A DNA stretch of 31,385 nucleotides from an uncultured Lachnospiraceae bacterium (GTDB taxonomy: Bacteria; Bacillota; Clostridia; Lachnospirales; Lachnospiraceae): contig CAJUII010000034.1 of assembly GCA_910586405.1 (NCBI GenBank), positions 1-31,385 of the forward strand. The letters are read 5' to 3'. The first letter of the stretch is position 1; each line of letters starts with the position of its first letter. This document shows positions 1 through 7,893 of the stretch, piece after piece. A program made the position numbers and the translations under genes. The notes below the pieces were generated by a model. It was not told the DNA's origin. It searched no databases and worked only from the letters and a program-made list of their open reading frames with translations.

Positions 1-73
1 TTTCCTGTAAAACACTCTGCTTGATTAGTACACAAAGTTCCTTATCATCATCTATGATCAAAATCCTGTTCAT
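1..73 (-). CDS. Response regulator, N-terminal fragment cut by the window edge
   Basis: Only the first 24 codons are inside the window. They read MNRILIIDDDKELCVLIKQS and onward, which is the first beta strand, the acidic triad (DDD) and the first helix of a receiver domain. The start is fixed by a GGAGGAAC ribosome binding site at 81-88. The output domain lies outside the window, so the subfamily (OmpR-like or other) cannot be named. The gene diverges from pta and has its own predicted promoter at 136-164. Confidence 0.85.
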   Translation of the reverse strand, partial: MNRILIIDDDKELCVLIKQSVLQE

Positions 74-135
74 TATTGACGTTCCTCCGTTTATTAAATT
101 ACACATCCATATGCCGGGATTACAGCCACATTACA

Positions 136-164
136 ATTATATGTGGAGATTTGGGCAATGACAA
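136..164 (-). promoter_or_regulatory. Promoter of the response regulator, with a dyad over the -10
   Basis: On the minus strand a TTGTCA (159-164) and a TATAAT (136-141) are separated by 17 bp, pointing at the response regulator start. A short inverted repeat, CCACAT (126-131) and ATGTGG (141-146), covers the -10 and could be an operator. The promoter is close to sigma-A consensus; the operator role is inference. Confidence 0.65.
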
Positions 165-359
165 GTACCTAAATTGGGGGTATTTTCTTTTTCCCGTCTT
201 TTGTGCATTTTTTTAAGTTCGCGCCTATGGGGCTTATCCACCTGTTTGAACAGTTCCTAAGAATATGCTTCTATTACATAAGCAAACAAATTTTCGAACA
301 TAATTCATTGTTATATTTTAATAAAAATAGTTTTTCCTGCACTTATTTGAATACAACCA
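165..359. other. Intergenic stretch with no recognised feature
   Basis: The rest of the gap between the response regulator promoter and the pta promoter is AT-rich. It shows no convincing open reading frame, terminator or RNA fold. It contains one near-match to a DnaA box and one CTGTT-TG-AACAG dyad, neither strong enough to call. Confidence 0.5.
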
Positions 360-387
360 TTGCAAATGAATAAAATTTGTATACAAT
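360..387 (+). promoter_or_regulatory. Predicted pta promoter
   Basis: TTGCAA (360-365) and TACAAT (382-387) are 16 bp apart, giving a start near 394 and a leader of about 100 nt. A second -10-like TATAAT lies at 451-456, just downstream of the cre site, but has no clear -35. Which one is used cannot be settled from sequence. Confidence 0.45.
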
Positions 388-425
388 ATTAATTAGAACA
401 TAAGTGAAGCCGCTAAATAACACGG

Positions 426-439
426 TGTAAACGCTTTCA
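426..439 (+). promoter_or_regulatory. cre site (CcpA operator) in the pta leader
   Basis: TGTAAACGCTTTCA matches the catabolite-responsive element consensus TGWAANCGNTNWCA at every position. CcpA control of pta is known in Bacillus subtilis, where it activates. Here the site is downstream of the better predicted promoter (repression) or just upstream of a TATAAT at 451 (an alternative start). The direction of control is therefore open. Confidence 0.75.
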
Positions 440-498
440 TGAGCAGTAAGTATAATCACAAATATTACAAAATATTAAAAAGAAAAGGATGGATTTAT

Positions 499-1485
499 AT
501 GATGTATGGATTTGGTACAATGATTGATCAACTGAAAAAAAGCCCTAAGACGATTGTCTTTACCGAGGGAACAGACCCACGTATTCTTGAGGCTGCCTCC
601 CGCCTTTTGGCAAGCAGTTTCCTTCACCCGATTCTTGTTGGCAATGAGGAGGATGTACTGATGGCTGCGGAGGAAGCGGGATACAATATTCGCGGTGCAC
701 AGATTATAGATAGTAATAATTACGATCGCTTTGACGAGATGGTTGAGAGATTCTGCGAACTTCGTAAAAGCAAAGGTATGACGCCGGAGGAGGCTAAGAA
801 GATTCTTTCCCAGCCGAATTACTTTGGCACAATGCTTGTTGAGATGGGTGTTGCAGACTCCCTCCTTGGCGGCGCGACATACTCTACCGCGGACACCGTT
901 CGTCCTGCTCTTCAGATTATTAAGACGAAGCCGGGCAACAGTATCGTATCTTCCTGCTTTATCCTTGTCCGTCCGGGTGCTACTGGTGAGAATGAAGTGC
1001 TTGCCATGAGCGACTGTGCGATCAATATCAATCCTACTGAGGATGAGCTTGTTGAGATCTGTGGTGAGACAATTGAATGTGCAAAAATCTTTGGTGTAGA
1101 CCCTAAGGTAGCGTTCCTCAGCTATTCTACCTTTGGCTCTGGCAAAGGTCCCGATGTCGAAAAAATGAGAAATGCAGCAAATAAGGCAAAGGCAAAATTC
1201 CCCAATACACCAATTGAGGGCGAATTGCAGTTCGATGCCGCTGTATCTCCGCGTGTGGCACGTACAAAATGCCCTAATTCCCAAGTAGCAGGTCACACCA
1301 ATACCTTTATCTTCCCAGATCTCAGCTCAGGAAATATGGGCTATAAGATAGCACAGAGAATGGGTAATTTTGAGGCATATGGTCCAATCCTTCTAGGCTT
1401 GAATGCGCCGGTCAACGACCTTTCCCGCGGGTGCAATGCGATTGAGGTATACTCCATGGCGATCATTACGGCTGCGTTAGTGTAA
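499..1485 (+). CDS. pta: Phosphate acetyltransferase
   Basis: Pta interconverts acetyl-CoA and acetyl phosphate, the first step of acetate formation with ATP gain by acetate kinase. The product of 328 residues is the usual length of the single-domain Pta (PTA/PTB superfamily). Recognisable segments are FTEGTDPRILEAA near the N-terminus, SYSTFGSGKGPD and the C-terminal NDLSRGCNAIEVY. The frame is open back to 439, but ATG 499 (or the adjacent ATG 502) is preferred because AAAAGGATGG at 483-492 is well placed and the first 20 extra residues are unlike the family. The gene is monocistronic, with a terminator directly after it. Acetate kinase, often the next gene, is not in the window. Confidence 0.95.
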   Translation: MMYGFGTMIDQLKKSPKTIVFTEGTDPRILEAASRLLASSFLHPILVGNEEDVLMAAEEAGYNIRGAQIIDSNNYDRFDEMVERFCELRKSKGMTPEEAKKILSQPNYFGTMLVEMGVADSLLGGATYSTADTVRPALQIIKTKPGNSIVSSCFILVRPGATGENEVLAMSDCAININPTEDELVEICGETIECAKIFGVDPKVAFLSYSTFGSGKGPDVEKMRNAANKAKAKFPNTPIEGELQFDAAVSPRVARTKCPNSQVAGHTNTFIFPDLSSGNMGYKIAQRMGNFEAYGPILLGLNAPVNDLSRGCNAIEVYSMAIITAALV

Positions 1486-1502
1486 ATCAATAGAGACAAT
1501 AC

Positions 1503-1531
1503 AAAAAGCAGGTAGTACATGCCTGCTTTTT
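1503..1531. terminator. Bidirectional terminator between pta and the DegV gene
   Basis: A perfect 10-bp stem (AAAAAGCAGG at 1503-1512 with CCTGCTTTTT at 1522-1531) and a 9-nt loop. The A/T ends give a U run on both strands, so it can serve the convergent pta and DegV genes. Confidence 0.85.
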
Positions 1532-1559
1532 ATATTGCCTCTATTTTATTCTAATATTT

Positions 1560-2429
1560 TTATCTCAATTTTTTGCAGCACGTCACCGCCAATGAGCCTG
1601 GGCCGATATGGCAGGACACGCTCAGCGACAGCGGGTCCACTGTATAGACAGGATAGTCAGGAAATTGTGCCTGCACTTCCTGTTTGAATACGTTCGCTGC
1701 CTCTTCATTCTGTGTATGGGCAATTGCCAGATACATTTGATTATCCGGTGACAACCCACCAAAGCGCTTTTCGATATCGCTCTTAATGGCATTGATCATA
1801 ATAGATTTGGCCTGATTGACCGTTCTTGTCTTCGCAAAGGCGTCTAGTTTATCTCCCTGAATCTGTAACACGGGCTTTAACCGCAGCAGTGTGCCAAGCG
1901 CCGCCGCCGCAGGTGTGATGCGTCCGCCCTTTTTCAGATAATAAAGCGTATCTATCATGATGTATATGCTGGAATTTAACTTGTCCGCCTCTAAGATCTC
2001 TTTGATTTCGCTGCCGCTCTTTCCCTCTTTTACAAGTTCAAGGGCATCAATGGCAGCCCGCTTCTGTGTTACAGAGATTCTTTGATTATTTACCACATGA
2101 ACCTTCCCGTCATAGTCCTGTGCCAGCATGACTGCTGTCTGGCAGGAGCCGCTCAGTCCGCTTGACATTGGGATATGGACAATCTCGTCATGTTCTTTTA
2201 ACAGTTCATCCCAGAGCTGCATAATAGATTCCGGCGATGGCTGTGAGGTGGCAATATCTGCATTTTGCGCCAGCTTTTGATAAAATGCTTCCTGACTGAG
2301 CGTAATCTCCTCATAAAAAGTCTCCCCGTCAATCATAAAAGGCATTGGCAGCACATGAAGTCCCATCTCCTTTGCCTGACTCTGTGTGATACCGCTATTA
2401 CTATCCGTTACAATTGCTATTTTCGACAT
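1560..2429 (-). CDS. DegV family fatty-acid-binding protein (FakB-like)
   Basis: DegV/FakB proteins bind a fatty acid and present it to the kinase FakA, which phosphorylates it for phospholipid synthesis. The product has 289 residues, typical for the family. Visible are the N-terminal IAIVTDSNSGI strand, the TSQPSPE ligand-pocket motif (about 61-67) and MSSGLSGS (about 88-95), followed by YYLKKGGRI. The start is supported by AGGAGATAGGA upstream. It is the last gene of the Asp23-fakA-recG operon; having FakA in the same operon makes a FakB role likely. The fatty acid preferred cannot be told. Confidence 0.9.
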   Translation of the reverse strand: MSKIAIVTDSNSGITQSQAKEMGLHVLPMPFMIDGETFYEEITLSQEAFYQKLAQNADIATSQPSPESIMQLWDELLKEHDEIVHIPMSSGLSGSCQTAVMLAQDYDGKVHVVNNQRISVTQKRAAIDALELVKEGKSGSEIKEILEADKLNSSIYIMIDTLYYLKKGGRITPAAAALGTLLRLKPVLQIQGDKLDAFAKTRTVNQAKSIMINAIKSDIEKRFGGLSPDNQMYLAIAHTQNEEAANVFKQEVQAQFPDYPVYTVDPLSLSVSCHIGPGSLAVTCCKKLR

Positions 2430-2455
2430 TTCATCCTATCTCCTGTTAAATTCTT

Positions 2456-4531
2456 TTAGATGTTTATATAGTCAAGATTTGTGGCAGCATTCTCTTCATA
2501 ATATGCCCAAAATGCTTGATATTCATTGTCGGGCTGCCTATAGGAAGCATATATTTTTGCTGCACAGCACTGCGCGTCCTGCAAAATCACTGCATCTTGA
2601 TAAATATCGCCCAACTGGAATTGGAACTGGCCGCTCTGACGGATTCCAAACAGGTCTCCCGGACCACGCAGCCGCATATCCTCCGATGAGATAAAAAAAC
2701 CATCATTAGATTTATTTAAGACCTGCAGCCGTTCCATTGTATCATTTTGATTCGAGGTTGTGATAAAAATGCAGTAGGACTGGTGTTCTCCACGTCCTAC
2801 ACGGCCTCTGAGCTGGTGAAGCTGCGCCAGACCAAACCGCTCAGCATTCTCTACCAGCATCACCGTCGCGTTCGGTACATTGATGCCGACTTCAATGACC
2901 GTCGTGGATACCAGTACATCAATATGGTGCGCGGCATATTCCTCCATGACATAATTTTTGGCTTTGGGATTCATCTGCCCGTGCAGAAATTCCACCCGCA
3001 CACTGTCTGGCAGTGCCTTCTTGAGCTTTTCTGTGTACTCAATTACATTTTCGAGAACGGGCTGGTCTCCCATCATCTCCTCATCACTTGCCTCAACCAT
3101 CGGACATACGACATACACCTGTCTGCCCTGTGCCACTTCTTTCGCGATAAACTCATATGCCTTTTTTCGGTAATCTGTATTGACGACACAGTTTTTAATC
3201 GGAAGCCGGTTTGCCGGAAGTTCATCCATGACCGATATATCCAAATCTCCATATAAGATCAGGGCGAGCGTTCTCGGAATCGGCGTGGCACTCATCACAA
3301 GAATGTGGGGCTGTATTCCTTTTTGTGCAAACGTCTCGCGCTGTTTGACGCCAAAACGGTGCTGCTCGTCAGTGATCACAAGACGCAGGTCATAAAAATC
3401 TACGTCATCCTGCAAAAGAGCCTGTGTCCCGATAATCACATTCCCTGTCCCCAGAACAATGCTCTCCTTTGCCCTGCGCTTTTGCTTCGCAGTCAAAGAC
3501 CCTGTGAGAAGTACTGGTTTAAAGGGCAGGTGATACTTGTCAGCCAGCTCCAATATAGATTCATAATGCTGTTTGGCGAGCACTTCCGTGGGTGCCATGA
3601 ATGCAGCCTGATGATGGTTCATGATGCACATAAACATCGCGAGCACTGCCACAATGGTTTTGCCAGAGCCGACATCTCCCTGAATCAGCCGGTTCATCAG
3701 ATGTGTCGAGCACAGATCGCTCTCTATTTGCGCCCAGACCTTCTTTTGCGCGCCCGTCAGCTCATAGGGAAGGCTGTCGATAAAATCCTGACAGGCGTCA
3801 ATGCGCATCATTGGGGCATCATTGATTTCCTGAACTGTCATATCCCTAAGAAACATGACAGAGACAATAAAGAACAAGAATTCTTCAAAAACCAGACGCT
3901 TTCTGGCTGAAACCAGCGCGTCACGATTTTCAGGAAAATGAATGCCTGTCACTGCCGATTTCAAATCCGTCAGCCCAAATTCCCGGCGCATCGATTCAGG
4001 AATATAATCCTCACCAAAATCCAACTTGTTGACTGCGGCGAGTACCGTCTTGGTGATCGCGGCGATGGTAAGCCCCTTGGTTGTGGGATAAACTGGCGCA
4101 AGCCGGTGCACATTCTGCGCAAATTCCTGCGGGCTGACAATTTTTGGCTGATCCATCGTCATGCGATTGTTTTTCAAAATAACGCGCCCACGGAAAATAT
4201 ATTGTTTGCCGGTCTGAAGATTGTTTTTGATATAAGGCATGTTGAAATACACGATATCGCAGGCGCCGCTGTTATCTCTGACGCGCACTGTAGTAATCGA
4301 CATATTCTGCCTTATATGTACAGTTTGGGGAACACTGATGACCAAAGCACGTATCGCAGATACCTGATTCGCCTTCAGCTCCCCGATATTTACAAGATCG
4401 CGCCACTCTTCATAATCTCTGGGATAATGTCTGATCAGATCGTCAACCGTCTCTATATTTAACTTATGATATAAGGCAGCTGTTTTCTCTCCAACCCCTT
4501 TTATCACTGTAATTGGATCGTTTCTCTTCAC
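2456..4531 (-). CDS. recG: ATP-dependent DNA helicase RecG
   Basis: RecG remodels stalled replication forks and branched DNA. The product has 691 residues, normal for RecG. In order: an N-terminal wedge/OB domain (about 1-150), Walker A GDVGSGKT (285-292), DEQH box (388-391), motif III MSATPIPR (413-420), then the second helicase domain with TTVIEVGINVPNA and QLRGRVGRGEHQSYC. The start is GTG at 4531, 5 bp past the fakA stop, with its GGAG site inside the end of fakA, so the two are probably translationally coupled. The next gene is the DegV protein. Confidence 0.97.
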   Translation of the reverse strand: MKRNDPITVIKGVGEKTAALYHKLNIETVDDLIRHYPRDYEEWRDLVNIGELKANQVSAIRALVISVPQTVHIRQNMSITTVRVRDNSGACDIVYFNMPYIKNNLQTGKQYIFRGRVILKNNRMTMDQPKIVSPQEFAQNVHRLAPVYPTTKGLTIAAITKTVLAAVNKLDFGEDYIPESMRREFGLTDLKSAVTGIHFPENRDALVSARKRLVFEEFLFFIVSVMFLRDMTVQEINDAPMMRIDACQDFIDSLPYELTGAQKKVWAQIESDLCSTHLMNRLIQGDVGSGKTIVAVLAMFMCIMNHHQAAFMAPTEVLAKQHYESILELADKYHLPFKPVLLTGSLTAKQKRRAKESIVLGTGNVIIGTQALLQDDVDFYDLRLVITDEQHRFGVKQRETFAQKGIQPHILVMSATPIPRTLALILYGDLDISVMDELPANRLPIKNCVVNTDYRKKAYEFIAKEVAQGRQVYVVCPMVEASDEEMMGDQPVLENVIEYTEKLKKALPDSVRVEFLHGQMNPKAKNYVMEEYAAHHIDVLVSTTVIEVGINVPNATVMLVENAERFGLAQLHQLRGRVGRGEHQSYCIFITTSNQNDTMERLQVLNKSNDGFFISSEDMRLRGPGDLFGIRQSGQFQFQLGDIYQDAVILQDAQCCAAKIYASYRQPDNEYQAFWAYYEENAATNLDYINI

Positions 4532-4536
4532 CGTAG

Positions 4537-6255
4537 TTACTCCGCTGAAATAATATATGAATAAATCGGCTGGCCGCCAAACTGTAGTTCCACATCACAG
4601 CCGTTGTATTCAGCCTGCACCTGATCTGCCAGCCGCTGTGCCTGTTCCTCTGTTATGACATCTCCATAATAAATGCTGATCAGCTCAAATTCATCAGACA
4701 TCATCTTTTGGACCATGTTGAATGCCACGCTCTGTAAATCGGTTCCCACAGCCAGAATCCCTTTGTCGCCGATGCCCATAAAGTCCCCTTGATGAATCTC
4801 CTGATTGTCAATCATGGTATCTCGCACAGCGTAAGTAACCTGTCCTGTTGCAACACGCTGCACCTCCTCCGTCATCACTGCCTCATTTTCCTCAACAGAG
4901 ATATCAGGCACATAGTTGATGATTGCTGTAATCCCCTGCGGAACTGTCTTGGTTGGTATGACAATAATATTTTTGTCCTTCGTCAGCTGTTTTGCCTGAT
5001 TTGCCGCGAGGATAATATTTTTATTATTTGGAAAAATGAAGATATTATCCGCATTAATTTTCTCAATGGCATTGAGCATATCTTCAGTGCTGGGATTCAT
5101 AGTCTGTCCGCCTTCAATAATATAATCAACGCCAAGTGAGCGGAATATTTCATTCATGCCCTCTCCGATGGATACTGCGATGAATCCAGTCTCCTTATGC
5201 ACGTTCGGCACGGCATCACTACTCTCAGCCGCCGGTGCTGTCTGACTCGGAAGATCTGTGCTCTGCATCTGCTTCTCCATCATGTCGGACACCTTCTCAT
5301 CGCGCTCAAGACGCATGTTTTCTATAATGATGGTCGTGAGCGAGCCAAAACGCAGCGCCTTCTGCATTGCAAGCCCTGGGTCATTGGTATGCACATGAAC
5401 CTTTACGATCTCATCATCCGCCACCACGACAATTGAATCACCGATAGAGGAGAGATACTCCTTGAAATCTATCTCCTGCTTGATGTTAAAGGGTTTGTTG
5501 AGCATAATCAGAAACTGTGTGCAATAGCAGAATTTGATCTCCGCGTTCGCCTGTGCTTCAATTGTGGACGGCATCGCGCCTTTCTCTGCGGCAGCACTTG
5601 TCTTGGGTGCAAAATCTATCGATACATCGATCTCCTTGCCAAGAAACGCATCATACGCCCCCTTGAGCACTTCCACAAGTCCCTGCCCGCCGGAATCAAC
5701 AACACCTGCCTGCTTTAACACGGGAAGCATATCAGGCGTCTGCGCCAGCACTACCTCTGCCTCCTTGATGACCTCACCGATAAAAACCTCCAGATCCTTT
5801 TCACCTGCCATCGCTAGGTCTGTTGCCCTTCTGGCAGCACCTTTAGCTACCGTTAAGATGGTTCCTTCCTTCGGCTTCATAACTGCCTTATATGCCGTTT
5901 CCACAGCCTTGTCACATGCAGAGGCAAGAATGGCAACGTTAATCTCGTCATACTCTCTGATGACCTTTGTAAAGCCTCTGAATAGCTGTGACAATATCAC
6001 ACCAGAGTTCCCTCGCGCACCTCTGAGCGAACCCGACGATATGGCTTTTGCAAGCGAAACCATATCCGGTTCCGAGATCGCAGCGACCTCCTTTGCAGCA
6101 GACAGTATTGTCATAGACATATTCGTACCTGTGTCACCGTCTGGAACAGGGAATACGTTCAGCTCATTGATCCATTCTTTTTTATGCTCTAAATTCTTTG
6201 CTCCGGCGAGAAACATCTTTGACAGCATTTTCGCATCGATTACATTTAATCCCAC
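4537..6255 (-). CDS. fakA: Fatty acid kinase FakA (DAK2/DhaL-type, YloV)
   Basis: FakA phosphorylates FakB-bound fatty acids with ATP at the membrane. The product has 572 residues, close to B. subtilis YloV. The N-terminal DhaL/DAK2 nucleotide-binding domain shows the magnesium/phosphate motif PDGDTGTNMSMT (DGDTGTN at 39-45), with SSGSLRGARGNSGVILSQ after it. The C-terminal half is the DegV-like domain of the family (GEGMNEIFRSLGVDYIIEGG). An acidic linker of about 35 residues lies between. The start is GTG 6255 with AAGGAGGA nine bases upstream. It follows the Asp23 gene by 14 bp and precedes recG, the same neighbourhood as yloU-yloV-recG in Bacillus. Confidence 0.93.
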   Translation of the reverse strand: MGLNVIDAKMLSKMFLAGAKNLEHKKEWINELNVFPVPDGDTGTNMSMTILSAAKEVAAISEPDMVSLAKAISSGSLRGARGNSGVILSQLFRGFTKVIREYDEINVAILASACDKAVETAYKAVMKPKEGTILTVAKGAARRATDLAMAGEKDLEVFIGEVIKEAEVVLAQTPDMLPVLKQAGVVDSGGQGLVEVLKGAYDAFLGKEIDVSIDFAPKTSAAAEKGAMPSTIEAQANAEIKFCYCTQFLIMLNKPFNIKQEIDFKEYLSSIGDSIVVVADDEIVKVHVHTNDPGLAMQKALRFGSLTTIIIENMRLERDEKVSDMMEKQMQSTDLPSQTAPAAESSDAVPNVHKETGFIAVSIGEGMNEIFRSLGVDYIIEGGQTMNPSTEDMLNAIEKINADNIFIFPNNKNIILAANQAKQLTKDKNIIVIPTKTVPQGITAIINYVPDISVEENEAVMTEEVQRVATGQVTYAVRDTMIDNQEIHQGDFMGIGDKGILAVGTDLQSVAFNMVQKMMSDEFELISIYYGDVITEEQAQRLADQVQAEYNGCDVELQFGGQPIYSYIISAE

Positions 6256-6269
6256 TTCAGAAATCCTCC

Positions 6270-6626
6270 TTAATCAATCACTCGAACGCCTTCAACAAAG
6301 ATGTTGATTTTTTCGATTTCGAGACCTGTGAAACTTTCTACTTTGTATTTTACATTATTGATCAAATTGTCACATACAGTAATAATACTGACGCCATATG
6401 CGACAATCACGTGAAAATCAAGAATCAATTTATTATTCACAATATTTACCGATATCCCATGCGTGATGCTCTCCTTCATAAGCAGCTTCACCAAACCGTC
6501 CTTTACGTTCACTGATGCCATGCCGACGATGCCGAAGCATTCCACAGCGACACTTCCTGCATACTGGGCAATAACCTCAGGATCGATATAGATATTACCC
6601 AGATGGGTATTCATAGATCCTTTCAT
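6270..6626 (-). CDS. Asp23/Gls24 family envelope protein (YloU-like)
   Basis: A protein of 118 residues matching Asp23/DUF322 over its whole length: GNIYIDPEVIAQYAGSVA, then CFGIVGMA, a central VNIVNNKLILDFHVIVAYG and the C-terminal INIFVEGVRVI. Members are small cytoplasmic or membrane-anchored proteins linked to envelope homeostasis; the molecular activity is not known. The start is set by AAAGGAGGATTTCT just before ATG 6626. It is the first gene of the operon with fakA, recG and the DegV protein, and is divergent from rpmB, as in many Firmicutes. Confidence 0.9.
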   Translation of the reverse strand: MKGSMNTHLGNIYIDPEVIAQYAGSVAVECFGIVGMASVNVKDGLVKLLMKESITHGISVNIVNNKLILDFHVIVAYGVSIITVCDNLINNVKYKVESFTGLEIEKINIFVEGVRVID

Positions 6627-6675
6627 AGAAATCCTCCTTTGGTTCTTTTATAAAATAAAAAACATTAATGCTATT

Positions 6676-6681
6676 ATTATA
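6676..6681 (-). promoter_or_regulatory. Likely -10 of the Asp23-fakA-recG-degV operon
   Basis: TATAAT on the minus strand, about 50 bp before the Asp23 start. The -35 region falls in a T-rich run and has no clear TTGACA, so the assignment is tentative. Confidence 0.4.
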
Positions 6682-6737
6682 ACCGTTTTTGAAAAAAAAG
6701 GAAACACAAAAAAATTATATTTTTTGAGAAAAAGAAC

Positions 6738-6766
6738 TTGTCAAATAACAGTTTATCTGATAAGAT
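6738..6766 (+). promoter_or_regulatory. rpmB promoter
   Basis: TTGTCA (6738-6743) and TAAGAT (6761-6766) with a 17-bp spacer, giving a leader of about 40 nt before the ribosome binding site of rpmB. Confidence 0.65.
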
Positions 6767-6815
6767 ATTAATGTTGTGAGTCGAATGACTTAGTTTAGTC
6801 GAGGAGGTGCTAACG

Positions 6816-7001
6816 ATGGCAAAGTGTGATATTTGTGGCAAAGGCGTTCATTTCGGTAATAACGTAAGCCATTCTCATAGAAGATCCAATGCAATTTGGA
6901 ATTCAAATGTAAGAAGTGTAAAGTGCAAAGTAAACGGAGCTGCTAAGAGAATGCATGTATGTACAAGATGTCTGCGTTCCGGCGCTGTAGAAAGAGCGTA
7001 A
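6816..7001 (+). CDS. rpmB: Large ribosomal subunit protein bL28
   Basis: A 61-residue basic protein, full length for bL28 of Firmicutes. It begins MAKCDICGKGVHFGNNVSHS and ends HVCTRCLRSGAVERA. The two CxxC pairs make it the zinc-binding (C+) form, so it is likely made when zinc is sufficient. The frame is open three codons further upstream, but ATG 6816 is preferred: GAGGAGGTG at 6801-6809 is ideally spaced and the family starts with MAK. Monocistronic, with promoter and terminator both recognised. Confidence 0.97.
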   Translation: MAKCDICGKGVHFGNNVSHSHRRSNAIWNSNVRSVKCKVNGAAKRMHVCTRCLRSGAVERA

Positions 7002-7023
7002 TGTATATTGTATATGCAAATAT

Positions 7024-7052
7024 AAAAAAAGAAGTGCAAAACTTCTTTTTTT
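7024..7052. terminator. Terminator after rpmB
   Basis: A perfect 12-bp stem (7024-7035 with 7041-7052) and a 5-nt loop GCAAA. It ends in seven T on the plus strand and is preceded by seven A, so it can work in both directions. Confidence 0.9.
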
Positions 7053-7076
7053 ATTGTTTTTCCGCATCTCATATGC

Positions 7077-7115
7077 AGAAAAAGCCAGTACTATGAACCT
7101 TCATGGTACCGGCTT
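7077..7115 (-). terminator. Terminator overlapping the stop codon of the J-domain gene
   Basis: On the minus strand, AAGCCGGTACCATGAA pairs with TTCATAGTACTGGCTT with one G-U pair and one mismatch, followed by TTTTTC. The TAG stop of the upstream gene (7091-7093) is inside the second arm, so translation to the end of the gene would disturb the hairpin. Confidence 0.7.
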
Positions 7116-7654
7116 CTCATATTTTCGTATTCTGTCTGAATGAGCAGTAATGTCTTGGTATCCCCGCATTTATTGTCAGGATGAAAAATTTTAAGCAGTT
7201 CTTTGTACCGCTTCCGCAGTGCCAGCTCACTGTCAACGCCCCTGAAAAAGCTTGTACAATCATAGGCACTTGATTCATATTGATGCATAGTTTTCGCGCC
7301 AGACATTTTCTGGCGTCGGTATTTGTTCTTTTCGTGCTCAAAATTCAAGCGTTCGCACTCTAATGCTTTTCTGTCAAGCGCAAGCTGCTGGTAGGCATTC
7401 TCTATAATCTTTTTCTTTTTCTCTATGAATACCTCATTGTCATCATACCGTTTCTTAATTGTCTTTTCTCGCAATTCCAGTGCAGTTCTGTCGCGCTCCA
7501 ACTTTCGTTTCAAATCCTGTAGCTCTCGGTTAAGCTCTTGAAGCTCTTCTCCCTTTGCCTGAATTCTGACCTGCTCCCGAAACATCCAGAGTTTCATATC
7601 TTTTAGATCCTCTGGTGATTCAGCCCTCAAGAGCTCTTCATCAAAATCCAACAT
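7091..7654 (-). CDS. Coiled-coil protein with a C-terminal J-like domain
   Basis: A product of 187 residues. Residues about 5-115 are highly charged heptad-like sequence (LQELNRELQDLKRKLERDRT and onward), a long coiled coil. The last 50 residues, ELALRKRYKELLKIFHPDNK, carry an HPD at 158-160 after a basic helix, the hallmark of a J domain that stimulates DnaK ATPase. The J domain is at the C-terminus and is short; helix IV is not evident. No G/F-rich or zinc region is present, so it is not a canonical DnaJ. A DnaK co-chaperone or scaffold role is inference. The start ATG 7654 has AGGGAG upstream. Confidence 0.75.
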   Translation of the reverse strand: MLDFDEELLRAESPEDLKDMKLWMFREQVRIQAKGEELQELNRELQDLKRKLERDRTALELREKTIKKRYDDNEVFIEKKKKIIENAYQQLALDRKALECERLNFEHEKNKYRRQKMSGAKTMHQYESSAYDCTSFFRGVDSELALRKRYKELLKIFHPDNKCGDTKTLLLIQTEYENMRSRYHEGS

Positions 7655-7693
7655 CTCATTTACTCCCTTTTGAATTAGAAAACCACCATTATT

Positions 7694-7834
7694 TTATCTA
7701 CAGTCAAATAGATAATACCCTGTTATAATGAAAACAGCGATCAGTATCAAACCGATCCATGTGCTTCCTATCGCCAGCATAAAGAGCATGCCGATTGCAA
7801 TCCAAAACAAGGTATAGCCTATAAGCTTACACAT
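7694..7834 (-). CDS. 46-residue membrane peptide
   Basis: A short frame reading MCKLIGYTLFWIAIGMLFML, then a second hydrophobic run (IGLILIAVFIITGYYLF) and a basic end DCR. It is predicted to be one hairpin of two membrane helices joined by a Ser-Thr-Trp turn. The upstream site (GGGG, 12 bases before ATG) is weak. It lies between the GerW gene and the J-domain gene in the same direction. Function is unknown. Support is the clean hydrophobic pattern and the fit between neighbours; it may be too short for automatic annotation. Confidence 0.6.
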   Translation of the reverse strand: MCKLIGYTLFWIAIGMLFMLAIGSTWIGLILIAVFIITGYYLFDCR

Positions 7835-7893
7835 TATTATAATACCCCGGCACATCTTTATTTATTATATGCAGGGCAAACTTTATTTATATC

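Noticed and set aside
234..242. DnaA-box-like TTATCCACC
   Set aside because: A single 8-of-9 match with no cluster, AT-rich unwinding element or dnaA/dnaN context.
475..1296. A 273-codon open frame antisense to pta
   Set aside because: It is a codon-bias shadow of pta; its protein has no recognisable pattern and pta is certain.
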